The notes under the pieces were generated by a model that was not told where the DNA came from, did not search any database, and was given only the letters and a program-made list of their open reading frames with translations. Below, piece after piece: positions 17,801 to 26,238 of a stretch of 64,000 nucleotides of DNA (within the stretch, counting starts at the first letter, position 1; each line of letters starts with the position of its first letter). The position numbers and the translations under genes were made by a program. The DNA comes from Streptomyces subrutilus (GTDB lineage Bacteria; Actinomycetota; Actinomycetes; Streptomycetales; Streptomycetaceae). Where the stretch lies: the NCBI RefSeq assembly GCF_008704535.1, contig NZ_CP023701.1, positions 4,528,501 through 4,592,500 of the forward strand, read 5' to 3'.

Positions 17801-18289
17801 ATGGCCGGGAACCGGGATCGGTTCTCCACCTTCTCGACCGCGACCAGGCTCAAGCAGCTCGGCGAGCGGACCGCGGCACACGTCTACCGCTCGCAGTCGC
17901 GCCGCCAGGTCCGCCGCAGCCGGCTCACCGGCCGCGCCGCGCTCCTGGTCCTCGTCCTCTGTACCCTGGTCGTCGCCCTCGCGTATCCGATGCGCCAGTA
18001 CGTGTCCCAGCGCTCGGAGATCGCGGAGCAGCAGCGGGCGGCCGCCTCCGCGCGGGACCGCCTCGAACGGCTCCGCGACGAGAAGGCCCGCTGGCAGGAC
18101 AACGCCTACGCGGAGCAGCAGGCGCGCAAGCACCTGCACTTCCTGCGCCCGGGGGAGATCGGCTTCATCATGAGCGACCCCGGCGCCGAGGGCACCGACC
18201 GGCGCCGCACCGGCCAGGCCGGTGCGGACCGGCCCTGGTACTCCAACGTCTGGGACGGCGTCGACAAGGCCGACCGCCCCGGCGAGTGA
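17801..18289 (+). CDS. divIC: Septum formation initiator, DivIC/FtsB family
   Basis: 162-residue bitopic division protein. A basic N-terminal cytoplasmic part (about 1-45), one transmembrane helix (ALLVLVLCTLVVALAYP, about 46-64), a coiled coil (about 68-105, QRSEIAEQQRAAASARDRL), then the conserved ARKHLHFLRPGE element. It acts with FtsL at the septum. The ATG at 17801 follows a purine-rich GAGGAGAGG region. The gene stands between eno and the DUF501 gene as in other actinobacteria. Confidence 0.93.
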   Translation: MAGNRDRFSTFSTATRLKQLGERTAAHVYRSQSRRQVRRSRLTGRAALLVLVLCTLVVALAYPMRQYVSQRSEIAEQQRAAASARDRLERLRDEKARWQDNAYAEQQARKHLHFLRPGEIGFIMSDPGAEGTDRRRTGQAGADRPWYSNVWDGVDKADRPGE

Positions 18290-18362
18290 GCCGCCGCGGC
18301 GGCCCGCCGGGCCGCCCTCACCACCCGTCATAGAACCGCGAACGAAGAGACTTCCTCCAGGC

Positions 18363-18914
18363 ATGCAGACGCCCCCGCCCCAGACCGACCGGACCGAGCC
18401 GACCGACGCGGACATCGAGGCGTTCGAGCAGCAGCTCGGCCGCCCGCCCCGCGGGCTGCGCGCCATCGCGCACCGCTGCCCCTGCGGCCAGCCGGACGTG
18501 GTGGAGACCGCCCCCCGGCTCCCCGACGGCACCCCCTTCCCGACGCTGTACTACCTGACGTGCCCGCGCGCGGCCTCCGCGATCGGCACGCTGGAGGCCA
18601 ACGGCGTGATGAAGGAGATGCAGGCCCGGCTCGCCGAGGACCCCGAACTCGCCGCCGCCTACCAGGCCGCGCACGAGGACTACATCCGCCGCCGCGACGC
18701 CGTCGAGGTGCTCCAGGGCTTCCCGAGCGCCGGCGGCATGCCGGACCGGGTCAAGTGCCTGCACGTCCTGGTCGGGCACTCGCTGGCCGCCGGCCCGGGC
18801 GTGAACCCGTTCGGTGACGAGGCCCTGGCCATGCTGCCCGAGTGGTGGGCCAAGGGACCCTGCGTCACCCCGTGCGGGGAGCGCGGGACCGCGTCCGCGG
18901 AGCAGGACGCATGA
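18363..18914 (+). CDS. DUF501 family protein
   Basis: 183 residues of the DUF501 family, of unknown function, always near eno/ppx in actinobacteria. Visible features: the N-terminal QLGRPPRGLRAIAHRC motif, several conserved cysteines (HRCPCGQPD, LTCPR, KCLHVLVGHSL) that could bind metal, and DEALAMLPEWW near the end. The ATG at 18363 is the first with good context. Its stop overlaps the start of the Ppx/GppA gene by four bases (ATGA), indicating translational coupling. Confidence 0.9.
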   Translation: MQTPPPQTDRTEPTDADIEAFEQQLGRPPRGLRAIAHRCPCGQPDVVETAPRLPDGTPFPTLYYLTCPRAASAIGTLEANGVMKEMQARLAEDPELAAAYQAAHEDYIRRRDAVEVLQGFPSAGGMPDRVKCLHVLVGHSLAAGPGVNPFGDEALAMLPEWWAKGPCVTPCGERGTASAEQDA

Positions 18915-19852
18915 CGCGCGTCGCGGCCGTCGACTGCGGGACCAACTCCATCCGCCTGCTGGTCGCCGACTGCGACCCGCGCACCGGCGCCTTCACCGAG
19001 CTCGACCGGCGGATGACCGTGGTCCGGCTGGGCCAGGGGGTGGACCGCACCGGCCGGCTGGCCCCGGAGGCGTTGGAGCGCACCTTCGCCGCCTGCCGGG
19101 AGTACGCGCGGGTCGTCCGGGAACTGGGCGCCGAACGCGTGCGCTTCGTCGCCACCTCGGCCTCGCGGGACGCCGAGAACCGCGAGGACTTCGTCCGGGG
19201 CGTGCGGGACATCCTGGGCGTCGATCCCGAGGTGATCTCGGGCGACGAGGAGGCGGAGTTCTCCTTCACCGGCGCGACCAGGGAGCTCACGGGCCGCGCC
19301 GACCTGGCCAGGCCCTACCTGGTCGTGGACATCGGCGGCGGCTCGACCGAGCTCGTCGTCGGCGAGGACCGGGTGCTGGCCGCCCGCTCCGTGGACGTGG
19401 GCTGCGTCCGGATGACCGAGCGTCACCTCGTGGTGGACGGCGAGGTCACCGACCCGCCGACGGCCGCCCAGGTGGCCGCCGTACGGGCCGACATCGAGGC
19501 GGCGCTCGACCTCGCGGCCGAGACGGTCCCGCTGGAGCGGGCCCGCACGCTGGTCGGCCTGGCCGGCTCGGTGACCACCGTGGCCGCCATCGCACTGGGA
19601 CTGCCCGCGTACGACTCGGCGGCGATCCACCACAGCCGGATCTCCTACGAGCAGGTCCGCGCGATCACCGAGCGGATGCTGACGGCCACGCACGCCGAAC
19701 GCGCGGCCATCCCCGTCATGCACCCGGGCCGGGTGGACGTGATCGGGGCGGGCGCCCTGGTCCTCCTCGCGATCATGGAGCGCACCGGCGCCCGCGAGGT
19801 CGTGGTCTCGGAGCACGACATCCTCGACGGCATCGCGTGGTCCGTGGCCTGA
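18911..19852 (+). CDS. Ppx/GppA phosphatase family protein (exopolyphosphatase)
   Basis: 313-residue member of the ASKHA fold family that hydrolyses polyphosphate or pppGpp. Motifs: AAVDCGTNSIRLLV at the start, ATSASRDAENRE, GDEEAEFSFTGA, the phosphate-2 loop VVDIGGGSTELVVG, and GLAGSVTTVAAIAL. It is the short actinobacterial Ppx type, without the C-terminal HD domain of E. coli Ppx. Coupled to the DUF501 gene by an ATGA overlap. Whether polyphosphate or (p)ppGpp is the main substrate cannot be told from sequence. Confidence 0.93.
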   Translation: MTRVAAVDCGTNSIRLLVADCDPRTGAFTELDRRMTVVRLGQGVDRTGRLAPEALERTFAACREYARVVRELGAERVRFVATSASRDAENREDFVRGVRDILGVDPEVISGDEEAEFSFTGATRELTGRADLARPYLVVDIGGGSTELVVGEDRVLAARSVDVGCVRMTERHLVVDGEVTDPPTAAQVAAVRADIEAALDLAAETVPLERARTLVGLAGSVTTVAAIALGLPAYDSAAIHHSRISYEQVRAITERMLTATHAERAAIPVMHPGRVDVIGAGALVLLAIMERTGAREVVVSEHDILDGIAWSVA

Positions 19853-19885
19853 CCCGTCGAAACGGGCGGGCAGCGCGGAAACGGC

Positions 19886-19922
19886 GGGCGGCCCCGGCAC
19901 CGACAGGGTGCCGGGGCCGCCC
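19886..19922 (+). terminator. Strong hairpin after the Ppx gene
   Basis: 16-bp perfect inverted repeat (19886-19901 and 19907-19922) with a five-base loop, 33 bases after the stop. A strong terminator isolating ndh. Confidence 0.8.
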
Positions 19923-20192
19923 GCGTACCGCACCCCCGACCACGCCCCGGCCACCGGGTGCCGCCACCCGGCCCGGCGCCCTCGGGCGGCGGTCGACGCG
20001 GCCGGCGGTGTCCCGCGAGCGGTGTGTCGGTTCCCTGGGATATGGCGAGTCCGGGGGCGGTGGTGGCTGGTGGTTCGTGGTGAACGGCGGACGGGACCGG
20101 TGGGTTCGCAGTCGGGGAGGGTGCGAGAGGGGTGTGTGAGGGGTGTCCGGGGGCCTCCGCAGGGGGCGAAAGTCCCGTCGCCCCCATCAACT

Positions 20193-20210
20193 TCGTGAAG
20201 TTCTTCACAA
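20193..20210 (+). promoter_or_regulatory. Rex-like operator, distal site
   Basis: TCGTGAA-GTTC-TTCACAA matches the Rex operator consensus TTGTGAA-N4-TTCACAA at all but one position. Rex is the NADH/NAD+ sensing repressor; in S. coelicolor it controls respiratory genes, and an ndh-type gene is among its reported targets. About 320 bases upstream of the start codon. Confidence 0.8.
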
Positions 20211-20477
20211 GGAAAAAGGGCCCGCGGAGCGAAGTCGGGGGCCGTTCGGGCGCATCGGGAGGCCCAAAGCCCCGTTTCGGGCGGTCGTTCGTGCGAATCG
20301 GGGGGTGCGCAGCGAGGGTGCGGTAGGTATCCACGAACCCGGTGGTCTACTCCGGTCGGAGCCCTGCGGCCCTGATCAGGACTGGTGAACAACGATTCCC
20401 GAGCCACCCCGGTTCCCGATTTCCGCCATGACCTGGGTCACGTGGGCGGCGGAGTGTAGCAGAGGCACTCCGACTCC

Positions 20478-20495
20478 TTGTGAAGGGGCTCACGA
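20478..20495 (+). promoter_or_regulatory. Rex-like operator, proximal site
   Basis: TTGTGAA-GGGG-CTCACGA has a perfect left half-site and two mismatches in the right half. If transcription starts at the ATG (see promoter), this site covers the -35 region, where bound Rex would exclude RNA polymerase. Confidence 0.68.
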
Positions 20496-20515
20496 GCGTC
20501 ACCCCTGGGGGTGCT

Positions 20516-20530
20516 GGATACTCGTTTCCA
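20516..20530 (+). promoter_or_regulatory. Putative extended -10 giving a leaderless ndh transcript
   Basis: TGGATACT (20515-20522) resembles an extended -10 element ending eight bases before the ATG at 20530. There is no Shine-Dalgarno sequence ahead of that ATG, so a leaderless message is likely. Inference. Confidence 0.5.
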
Positions 20531-21915
20531 TGAGCACCACGGAGCGTCCCAGGATCCTCGTTGTAGGAGGTGGGTACGTAGGCCTGTACGCAGCCAAGCG
20601 CATCATGAAGAAGATGCGCTACGGCGAGGCGACCGTCACGGTCGTCGACCCGCGCTCGTACATGACCTACCAGCCCTTCCTCCCCGAAGTGGCCGCAGGC
20701 AGCATCTCGCCTCGGCACGTCGTCGTCCCGCTGCGACGCGTGCTGCCCAAGGCGGAGGTCCTCACCGGCCGGGTCACCACCATCGACCAGGACCGCAAGG
20801 TCGCCGTCGTCACGCCGCTGGTCGGCGAGGCGTACGAGCTGCCCTTCGACTACCTGGTGATCGCGCTCGGCGCCGTCTCCCGCACCTTCCCGATCCCCGG
20901 CCTCGCCGAGCAGGGCATCGGCATGAAGGGCGTCGAAGAGGGCATCGGCCTGCGCAACCACGTGCTGGAGCAGCTCGACAAGGCCGAGTCCACGACGGAC
21001 GAGGACGTCCGGCGCAAGGCCCTCACCTTCGTCTTCGTGGGCGGCGGCTTCGCCGGCGCGGAGACCATCGGCGAGGTCGAGGACATGGCCCGCGACGCCG
21101 CGAAGTACTACTCCACGATCAAGCGCGACGACATGCGCTTCATCCTGGTCGACGCGGCCGACAAGATCCTCCCCGAGGTCGGGCCCAAGCTCGGCACCTG
21201 GGGCAAGGAGCACCTGGAGTCGCGCGGCATCGAGATCTACCTCAACACCTCCATGGACTCCTGCGTGGACGGCCGTGTGGTGCTGAAGAACGGTCTGGAG
21301 GTCGACTCCAACACCATCGTGTGGACCGCCGGCGTCAAGCCGAACCCGGCACTGGCCCGCTTCGGCCTGCCGCTCGGCCCGCGCGGCCACGTGGACGCCG
21401 AGCCGACCCTCCAGGTCAAGGGCACGGACTACATCTGGACCGCCGGCGACAACGCCCAGGTTCCCGACATGGCCGCCCGCAAGGCCGGCGTCGAGAACGC
21501 CTGGTGCCCGCCGAACGCCCAGCACGCGCTGCGCCAGGCCAAGGTCCTCGGCGACAACGTCATCTCGGGCATGCGGGGCTTCCCGCAGCACCCCTACTCG
21601 CACTCCAACAAGGGTGCGGTGGCCGGCCTCGGCCTCCACAAGGGTGTCGCGATGATCGTCATGGGCAAGATGAAGATCAAGCTCAAGGGCCGGCTCGCCT
21701 GGTACATGCACCGTGGCTACCACGGCATGGCCATGCCGACCTGGAACCGCAAGATCCGCGTCTTCGCCGACTGGACCCTCGGCATGTTCCTCAAGCGCGA
21801 GGTCGTCTCCCTCGGCGCGCTGGAGACCCCCCGCGAGGAGTTCTACGAGGCTGCCAAGCCGGCGCCGGCTCCGGCCGCCGCCACGGCTCCGGCCGAGAAG
21901 GCCAAGGCGTCCTGA
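20530..21915 (+). CDS. ndh: Type II NADH dehydrogenase (NAD(P)/FAD-dependent oxidoreductase)
   Basis: 461-residue single-subunit NADH:quinone oxidoreductase that passes electrons to menaquinone without pumping protons. The first Rossmann motif RILVVGGGYVGLYAA (FAD, about 9-23) and the second FVFVGGGFAGAETIGE (NADH, about 167-182) are intact, as are TAGDNAQVPD and PPNAQHALRQAK of the C-terminal FAD region. The end has an Ala/Pro/Lys tail. Upstream Rex-like sites imply induction when NADH is high. A strong terminator follows, so it is monocistronic. Confidence 0.94.
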   Translation: MSTTERPRILVVGGGYVGLYAAKRIMKKMRYGEATVTVVDPRSYMTYQPFLPEVAAGSISPRHVVVPLRRVLPKAEVLTGRVTTIDQDRKVAVVTPLVGEAYELPFDYLVIALGAVSRTFPIPGLAEQGIGMKGVEEGIGLRNHVLEQLDKAESTTDEDVRRKALTFVFVGGGFAGAETIGEVEDMARDAAKYYSTIKRDDMRFILVDAADKILPEVGPKLGTWGKEHLESRGIEIYLNTSMDSCVDGRVVLKNGLEVDSNTIVWTAGVKPNPALARFGLPLGPRGHVDAEPTLQVKGTDYIWTAGDNAQVPDMAARKAGVENAWCPPNAQHALRQAKVLGDNVISGMRGFPQHPYSHSNKGAVAGLGLHKGVAMIVMGKMKIKLKGRLAWYMHRGYHGMAMPTWNRKIRVFADWTLGMFLKREVVSLGALETPREEFYEAAKPAPAPAAATAPAEKAKAS

Positions 21916-21984
21916 CCCGGCGCCCGCCGGTCGCGGTGGTGCTCTGAGCCGACCCCGCGGCATCCCGCAGTACCCGCTCGACCC

Positions 21985-22024
21985 GAAGGGGCCGTCCGCC
22001 ATCCGTGGTGCGGACGGCCCCTTC
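21985..22024 (+). terminator. Hairpin after ndh
   Basis: 15-bp perfect inverted repeat (GAAGGGGCCGTCCGC and its complement) with a 10-base loop. Confidence 0.8.
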
Positions 22025-22095
22025 GGCGTGTGCGCCCGCTTGCCCGGGGTCAGTCATGGGTAGACCGTCTGGTCGGACCTTTGTGGAGGTGTGCC

Positions 22096-23517
22096 ATGAC
22101 CGACGCCGCGCCGCGGCTGGCCGCTGTTGCCGAGACCCTGCTGAAAGCACCGCTGCCGGTACGCATCCGGGCCTGGGACGGCAGCGAGGCGGGCCCGCCA
22201 GGGACCCCGACCCTCGTCGTCCACGACCGCCGGGCCCTGCGCCGCATGCTGTGGAAGCCCGGCGAGATGGGCCTGGCCCGGGCCTGGGTGGCCGGGGAGC
22301 TGACCGTCGAGGGCGATCTGTTCGACCTGCTCGACCGGGTCGCCGGGCTGCTCTGGGAGCGGCGGCCCGAGCCACCGCCCGAGGAGGAGCCGGCCCGGGC
22401 CGCCCCCGGCCGGGTGCGGGCCGTCGGGCTGCGGGCCGCCGCCGTGCGGTCCGGGGGGCCGCGCGCCGCGCTGCCGGCGCTGCCGGAGCGGTTCGCCCGG
22501 GTCGCGGCCGCCGCCGCCCCGCTGCGCGACCCGTACGCCCGCGCCGCCGTGCGCGAGCTCGCGCTCCTGGCGAGACCGTGGCCGGCGCCGCCGCCACCGC
22601 CCGAGGAGGCCGCCCGCCGGGGCGGGCCGAGCCACACCAGGAGCCGCGACAAACAGGCCATCGGCCACCACTACGACGTCGGCAACGAGTTCTACGAGCG
22701 CGTGCTCGGCCCCTCGATGGTGTACTCCTGCGCCTACTGGAGCCCCGGCGGGACCCTGGAGGAGGCCCAGTACGACAAGCTCGACCTGGTCTGCCGCAAG
22801 CTCGCCCTGCGGCCCGGTGGCCGGCTGCTGGACGTCGGCTGCGGCTGGGGCTCGATGGCGCTGCACGCGGCCCGGGAGTACGGGGTCCGGGTGACCGGCG
22901 TGACGCTCTCGCGGGAACAGGCCGCCTACGCCCGCAAACGGGTCGCCGACGAGGGCCTCGCCGACCTCGTCGAGATCCGGATCCAGGACTACCGGGACGT
23001 CAGGGACGGTCCGTACGACGCCATTTCCTCCATCGGGATGGCCGAACACGTCGGGGCCGAGCGCTACCGGGTCTACGCCCGCACCCTGTACGACCTGCTG
23101 CGTCCCGGCGGGCGGCTGCTGAACCACCAGATCGGCCGGCCGCCGGAGGCCGTCGAATCGGCCCACCGCATCGACGAGTTCATCGACGCGTACGTCTTCC
23201 CCGACGGCGAGCTCTCCCCGCTCGGCACCACCGTGGGCGAGCTGGAGCGGGCCGGCTTCGAGGTGCGCGACGTCGAGGCGCTGCGCGAGCACTACGCGCT
23301 GACCCTGCGGGCCTGGGTGACGCGGCTGGAGGAGCACTGGACGCAGGCCGTACGGCTGACGTCGCCGGGGCGGGCCCGGGTCTGGCTGCTGTACATGGCC
23401 GCCTCGGCGCTGGGCTTCGAGCACGGCCGGCTCGGGGTCAACCAGGTGCTCGCGGTGAAGCCGGGGCCGGGCGGGGCGGCCGGGCTGCCGCTGCGGTTGC
23501 GGACCTGGGACGCGTAG
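22096..23517 (+). CDS. Cyclopropane-fatty-acyl-phospholipid synthase family methyltransferase
   Basis: 473-residue SAM-dependent enzyme expected to add a methylene or methyl group to unsaturated acyl chains of membrane phospholipids. The N-terminal part (about 1-180) is the CFA-specific lipid-binding domain, here with an Arg/Ala/Pro-rich low-complexity insert (about 90-170). The SAM motif is LLDVGCGWGSMALHAA (near 243), preceded by HYDVGNEFYERVLG and followed by SSIGMAEHVGAERY and NHQIGRP. It is longer than E. coli Cfa (about 380) because of the insert. The ATG at 22096 has GGAGGT at five bases. It lies between two terminators and so is its own transcription unit. Confidence 0.92.
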   Translation: MTDAAPRLAAVAETLLKAPLPVRIRAWDGSEAGPPGTPTLVVHDRRALRRMLWKPGEMGLARAWVAGELTVEGDLFDLLDRVAGLLWERRPEPPPEEEPARAAPGRVRAVGLRAAAVRSGGPRAALPALPERFARVAAAAAPLRDPYARAAVRELALLARPWPAPPPPPEEAARRGGPSHTRSRDKQAIGHHYDVGNEFYERVLGPSMVYSCAYWSPGGTLEEAQYDKLDLVCRKLALRPGGRLLDVGCGWGSMALHAAREYGVRVTGVTLSREQAAYARKRVADEGLADLVEIRIQDYRDVRDGPYDAISSIGMAEHVGAERYRVYARTLYDLLRPGGRLLNHQIGRPPEAVESAHRIDEFIDAYVFPDGELSPLGTTVGELERAGFEVRDVEALREHYALTLRAWVTRLEEHWTQAVRLTSPGRARVWLLYMAASALGFEHGRLGVNQVLAVKPGPGGAAGLPLRLRTWDA

Positions 23518-23556
23518 GCCCGTACCGGCACGTGCGGTGGACGGGGCCGGAGCGCC

Positions 23557-23592
23557 GGAAGGGCCCCGGGGTGCGTGCCCCGGGGCCCTTCC
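23557..23592. terminator. Hairpin between convergent genes
   Basis: 15-bp perfect inverted repeat (arms 23557-23571 and 23578-23592), located between the cfa-like gene and the oppositely oriented permease gene; likely bidirectional. Confidence 0.8.
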
Positions 23593-23629
23593 GCCTGCCG
23601 TGCGCCCCCGTCGCGCGGGGGCCGCCGGG

Positions 23630-26182
23630 CTATTCGGTCTTGATGGCGGTCAGCATGTTCAGCCGGGCGGCGCTGCGGGCCGGCCACATGGCGGCCAGGA
23701 CACCGACGACGGCGGCCAGCAGGAGGAAGAGGCCGAGCCGGCCGAAGGGCAGGACCAGCGCGTAGTCGGGGACCGACGAGGCGAAGGTGGTGCCCAGCGC
23801 CCAGGCGAGGAAGACGCCGATGGCGACGCCCAGGACCGCGCCGAACAGCGAGATCACCACGGCCTCCAGGCGGATCATGTTCTTGACCCGGCCGCGGTCG
23901 AGCCCGATGGCCCGCAGCATGCCGATCTCCTGGGTGCGTTCGAACACCGACATCGCCAGGGTGTTGACGACGCCCAGCACCGAGATGATCAGCGCCATGC
24001 CGAGCAGGCCGTACATGATGTTCAGCGCCGTGTTGACGAGGCCGCCCATCTCGTTGCGCATGTCCTGCCGGGTGGCGACGGTCATGGCCGGGTTCTTGCC
24101 GAGCGCGTCGACCACGGCCTGCTGGGCGGCCTTGGACTCGCCCCCGGTGGCGTTGACGTACACCTCGTTGATGTACTGCTCCTCGCTGTGCGCCGCGAGG
24201 ATCTTGTTGTCCATGACGTACGGCGACAGCAGGCCCTCCAGGTCCTTGTAGACCGCTCCGACCGTGAGGCTGGCCTGCCGGCCGTCGTCGTAGCGGACCT
24301 GGAGGGTGGAGCCGGTGGTGAGCTTCTGCTTCTCGGCCGTCTTCTGCGCGACCGCGATCTCGCCCTTGGCGAGGCTGTCCAGCGAACCGCCGATGACCTC
24401 GATGTTCAGGAGCTGGCCGATGGTCTGCGGGGTGACGCCGGACACCGACCGGATGTCCTCGCCGACCGTGACGTAGCCGATGGCCTGCGGGGAGACGGCC
24501 TTGATGCCGGGGGCCCCGGCCAGGGTCTCGGCCACCGACGTGTCGAGGGCGCCCACGCCGCCGGCCATGGAGACGCGGTAGTCGGCCTTGAGCTTGTCGG
24601 TGCTCATCCGGTCCACGGCCTGGCCCATGGTGATGCCGATGACCGACAGGGCGGTGACCAGCGTGAGGCCGATCGCCAGGGAGGCGGCGGTGACGGCGGT
24701 GCGGCGCGGGTTGCGGACGGCGTTCTGCGCGGCCAGCTTGCCGGGGACGCCGAACAGCTTCTGCAGGACGGGACGGATGGCCGCGATGACCGGCCTGGAC
24801 AGCAGCGGCAGCAGCACGATCATGCCGATGAGCATGAAGAACGCGCCGGCGGCCAGGATCATCCGGCCCTCGTCGCCGCCCGCGGAGACGCCCAGCAGCA
24901 CCCCGCCGACACCGGCGGCGCCGATGACGGAGCCGAGGACGTTGCGCACCACCAGCGACTTGGCGGTGGCCGGCAGGTGGGCGCTGCCCATGGCTGCGAC
25001 GGGGGCGATGCGGCCGGTGCGCCAGGCGGGCAGCAGGGCGGCGAGGGTGGTGACCAGGACGCCGATGGCCAGGGCCCAGCCGATGGTGCCGGGGGAGACC
25101 ACGAGGTCGCCGGCCGGGATCTTGGCGTCGAAGGCGTTCATCACGGAGCGCATGCCGACGGCCAGCCCGATGCCGGTGACCAGGCCGATGACGGAGGACA
25201 GGACGCCGACGAGCAGCGCCTCGGCGAGCACCGACCGGATGACCTGGCCGCGGTTGGCGCCGACGGCGCGCAGCAGGGCCAGTTCCTTGGTGCGCTGGGT
25301 GACCAGCATGGTGAACGTGTTGTAGATCAGGAAGATGCCGACGAAGAGCGCGATCCCGGCGAAGCCCAGCAGCATCTGGTTCATGCCGCCCAGCTGCTTC
25401 TTGATGTCGCTCGCCTGTTCGGCGGCGAGGGCGGCGCCGGTCTGGGCGCGGGTGTGCTCGGCGTCGAGCAGCGGTTTGACGTCGGCGAGGAGCCGGTCGG
25501 CCGTGGTGCCGGCCCGGGCGCCGATCGACAGCTCCTGGTAGTAGCCGGGCTGGAGGTAGAGCCGCTGGGCGACGGCGTTGTCGAAGAGGACGAGGCTGCC
25601 GCCCGCGTTGACCGCGCCGTCCTCGGTGGTGAAGACGCCGGTGAGGGTGTACTCCTTCACCGGGCCGTTGGTGGCCACGCGGACCGTGTCGCCGACGCGG
25701 TACCTGCCGGTGGCCGCGGTCGAGCGGTCGAGGGCGATCTGGCCGTCGGCGGTCGGGCCGGTGCCGTCGGTGAAGGTGTAGCGCGGGTCCTTGCCGTCCA
25801 CGACGGGCGCGTAGTTGCCGCCCTTGTTGGCCCAGCCGGAGCCGATCAGTTTGCCGTCCTCGTCGCCGACGCCGGCGAACCCGGAGACGCGGCCGGAGAC
25901 GGACGCGACGCCGCCGAGGGCCTTGACCTTGTCGAGGGTCTGCTGGCTGATGCCCGGCTCGCCCTCCTTGCGGCCGTCCTCGTCGCGCGAGGTGCCGTAC
26001 GAGGTCACGGAGACGGCGACGCCGTCGTAGCTCTTGGCGGACTGGCCGGAGAGCGATTTGCCGAGGGTGTCGGTGAAGACGAGGGTGCCGGAGACGAAGG
26101 CGACGCCGAGGGTGACGGCGAGCACGGTCATCAGCAGCCGCGCCTTGTGCGCGAGGACGTTGCGCAGGGCGGTACGGAACAT
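23630..26182 (-). CDS. ABC transporter permease, FtsX/MacB family, double-domain
   Basis: 850-residue permease made of two FtsX units. An N-terminal anchor helix (MFRTALRNVLAHKARLLMT) is followed by a MacB-type extracytoplasmic domain, three helices around 270-390 (with LLRAVGANRGQVIRSV), a central pair of helices near 430-475, a second periplasmic domain after NPRRTAVTAASLAIG, and three closing helices with GVVNTLAMSVFERTQEIG. The second half is homologous to the partial permease at the window start. It works with the adjacent ATPase, 56 bases upstream in the same direction, as an exporter or mechanotransmitter of unknown substrate. Confidence 0.94.
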   Translation of the reverse strand: MFRTALRNVLAHKARLLMTVLAVTLGVAFVSGTLVFTDTLGKSLSGQSAKSYDGVAVSVTSYGTSRDEDGRKEGEPGISQQTLDKVKALGGVASVSGRVSGFAGVGDEDGKLIGSGWANKGGNYAPVVDGKDPRYTFTDGTGPTADGQIALDRSTAATGRYRVGDTVRVATNGPVKEYTLTGVFTTEDGAVNAGGSLVLFDNAVAQRLYLQPGYYQELSIGARAGTTADRLLADVKPLLDAEHTRAQTGAALAAEQASDIKKQLGGMNQMLLGFAGIALFVGIFLIYNTFTMLVTQRTKELALLRAVGANRGQVIRSVLAEALLVGVLSSVIGLVTGIGLAVGMRSVMNAFDAKIPAGDLVVSPGTIGWALAIGVLVTTLAALLPAWRTGRIAPVAAMGSAHLPATAKSLVVRNVLGSVIGAAGVGGVLLGVSAGGDEGRMILAAGAFFMLIGMIVLLPLLSRPVIAAIRPVLQKLFGVPGKLAAQNAVRNPRRTAVTAASLAIGLTLVTALSVIGITMGQAVDRMSTDKLKADYRVSMAGGVGALDTSVAETLAGAPGIKAVSPQAIGYVTVGEDIRSVSGVTPQTIGQLLNIEVIGGSLDSLAKGEIAVAQKTAEKQKLTTGSTLQVRYDDGRQASLTVGAVYKDLEGLLSPYVMDNKILAAHSEEQYINEVYVNATGGESKAAQQAVVDALGKNPAMTVATRQDMRNEMGGLVNTALNIMYGLLGMALIISVLGVVNTLAMSVFERTQEIGMLRAIGLDRGRVKNMIRLEAVVISLFGAVLGVAIGVFLAWALGTTFASSVPDYALVLPFGRLGLFLLLAAVVGVLAAMWPARSAARLNMLTAIKTE

Positions 26183-26238
26183 GGGGTCTCAGTCCTGGGG
26201 CTGGAAGGTCTGGCAGTGGCTTCGGGGGAGCCCCGGGA

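Larger units (their letters stand above)
19923..20529 (+). promoter_or_regulatory. Long non-coding region upstream of ndh
   Basis: About 600 bases without a credible gene. It holds a G-rich stretch (about 20050-20160), a small hairpin (20162-20185), two Rex-like operators (20193-20210 and 20478-20495), an inverted repeat TGACC-TG-GGTCA (20429-20440), and a -10-like TAGGTA near 20325. The local base composition is less GC-rich than the flanking genes. The spacing of the operators suggests two promoters, one distal and one adjacent to the start codon. Confidence 0.55.

Noticed and set aside
15384..17801. 805-codon minus-strand open frame across rpfA and eno
   Set aside because: Shadow of two well-defined genes and the riboswitch; no family features or start signals.
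20130..20390. Several short plus-strand open frames upstream of ndh
   Set aside because: They overlap each other in different frames, have no ribosome binding sites, and lie over the Rex-like operator.
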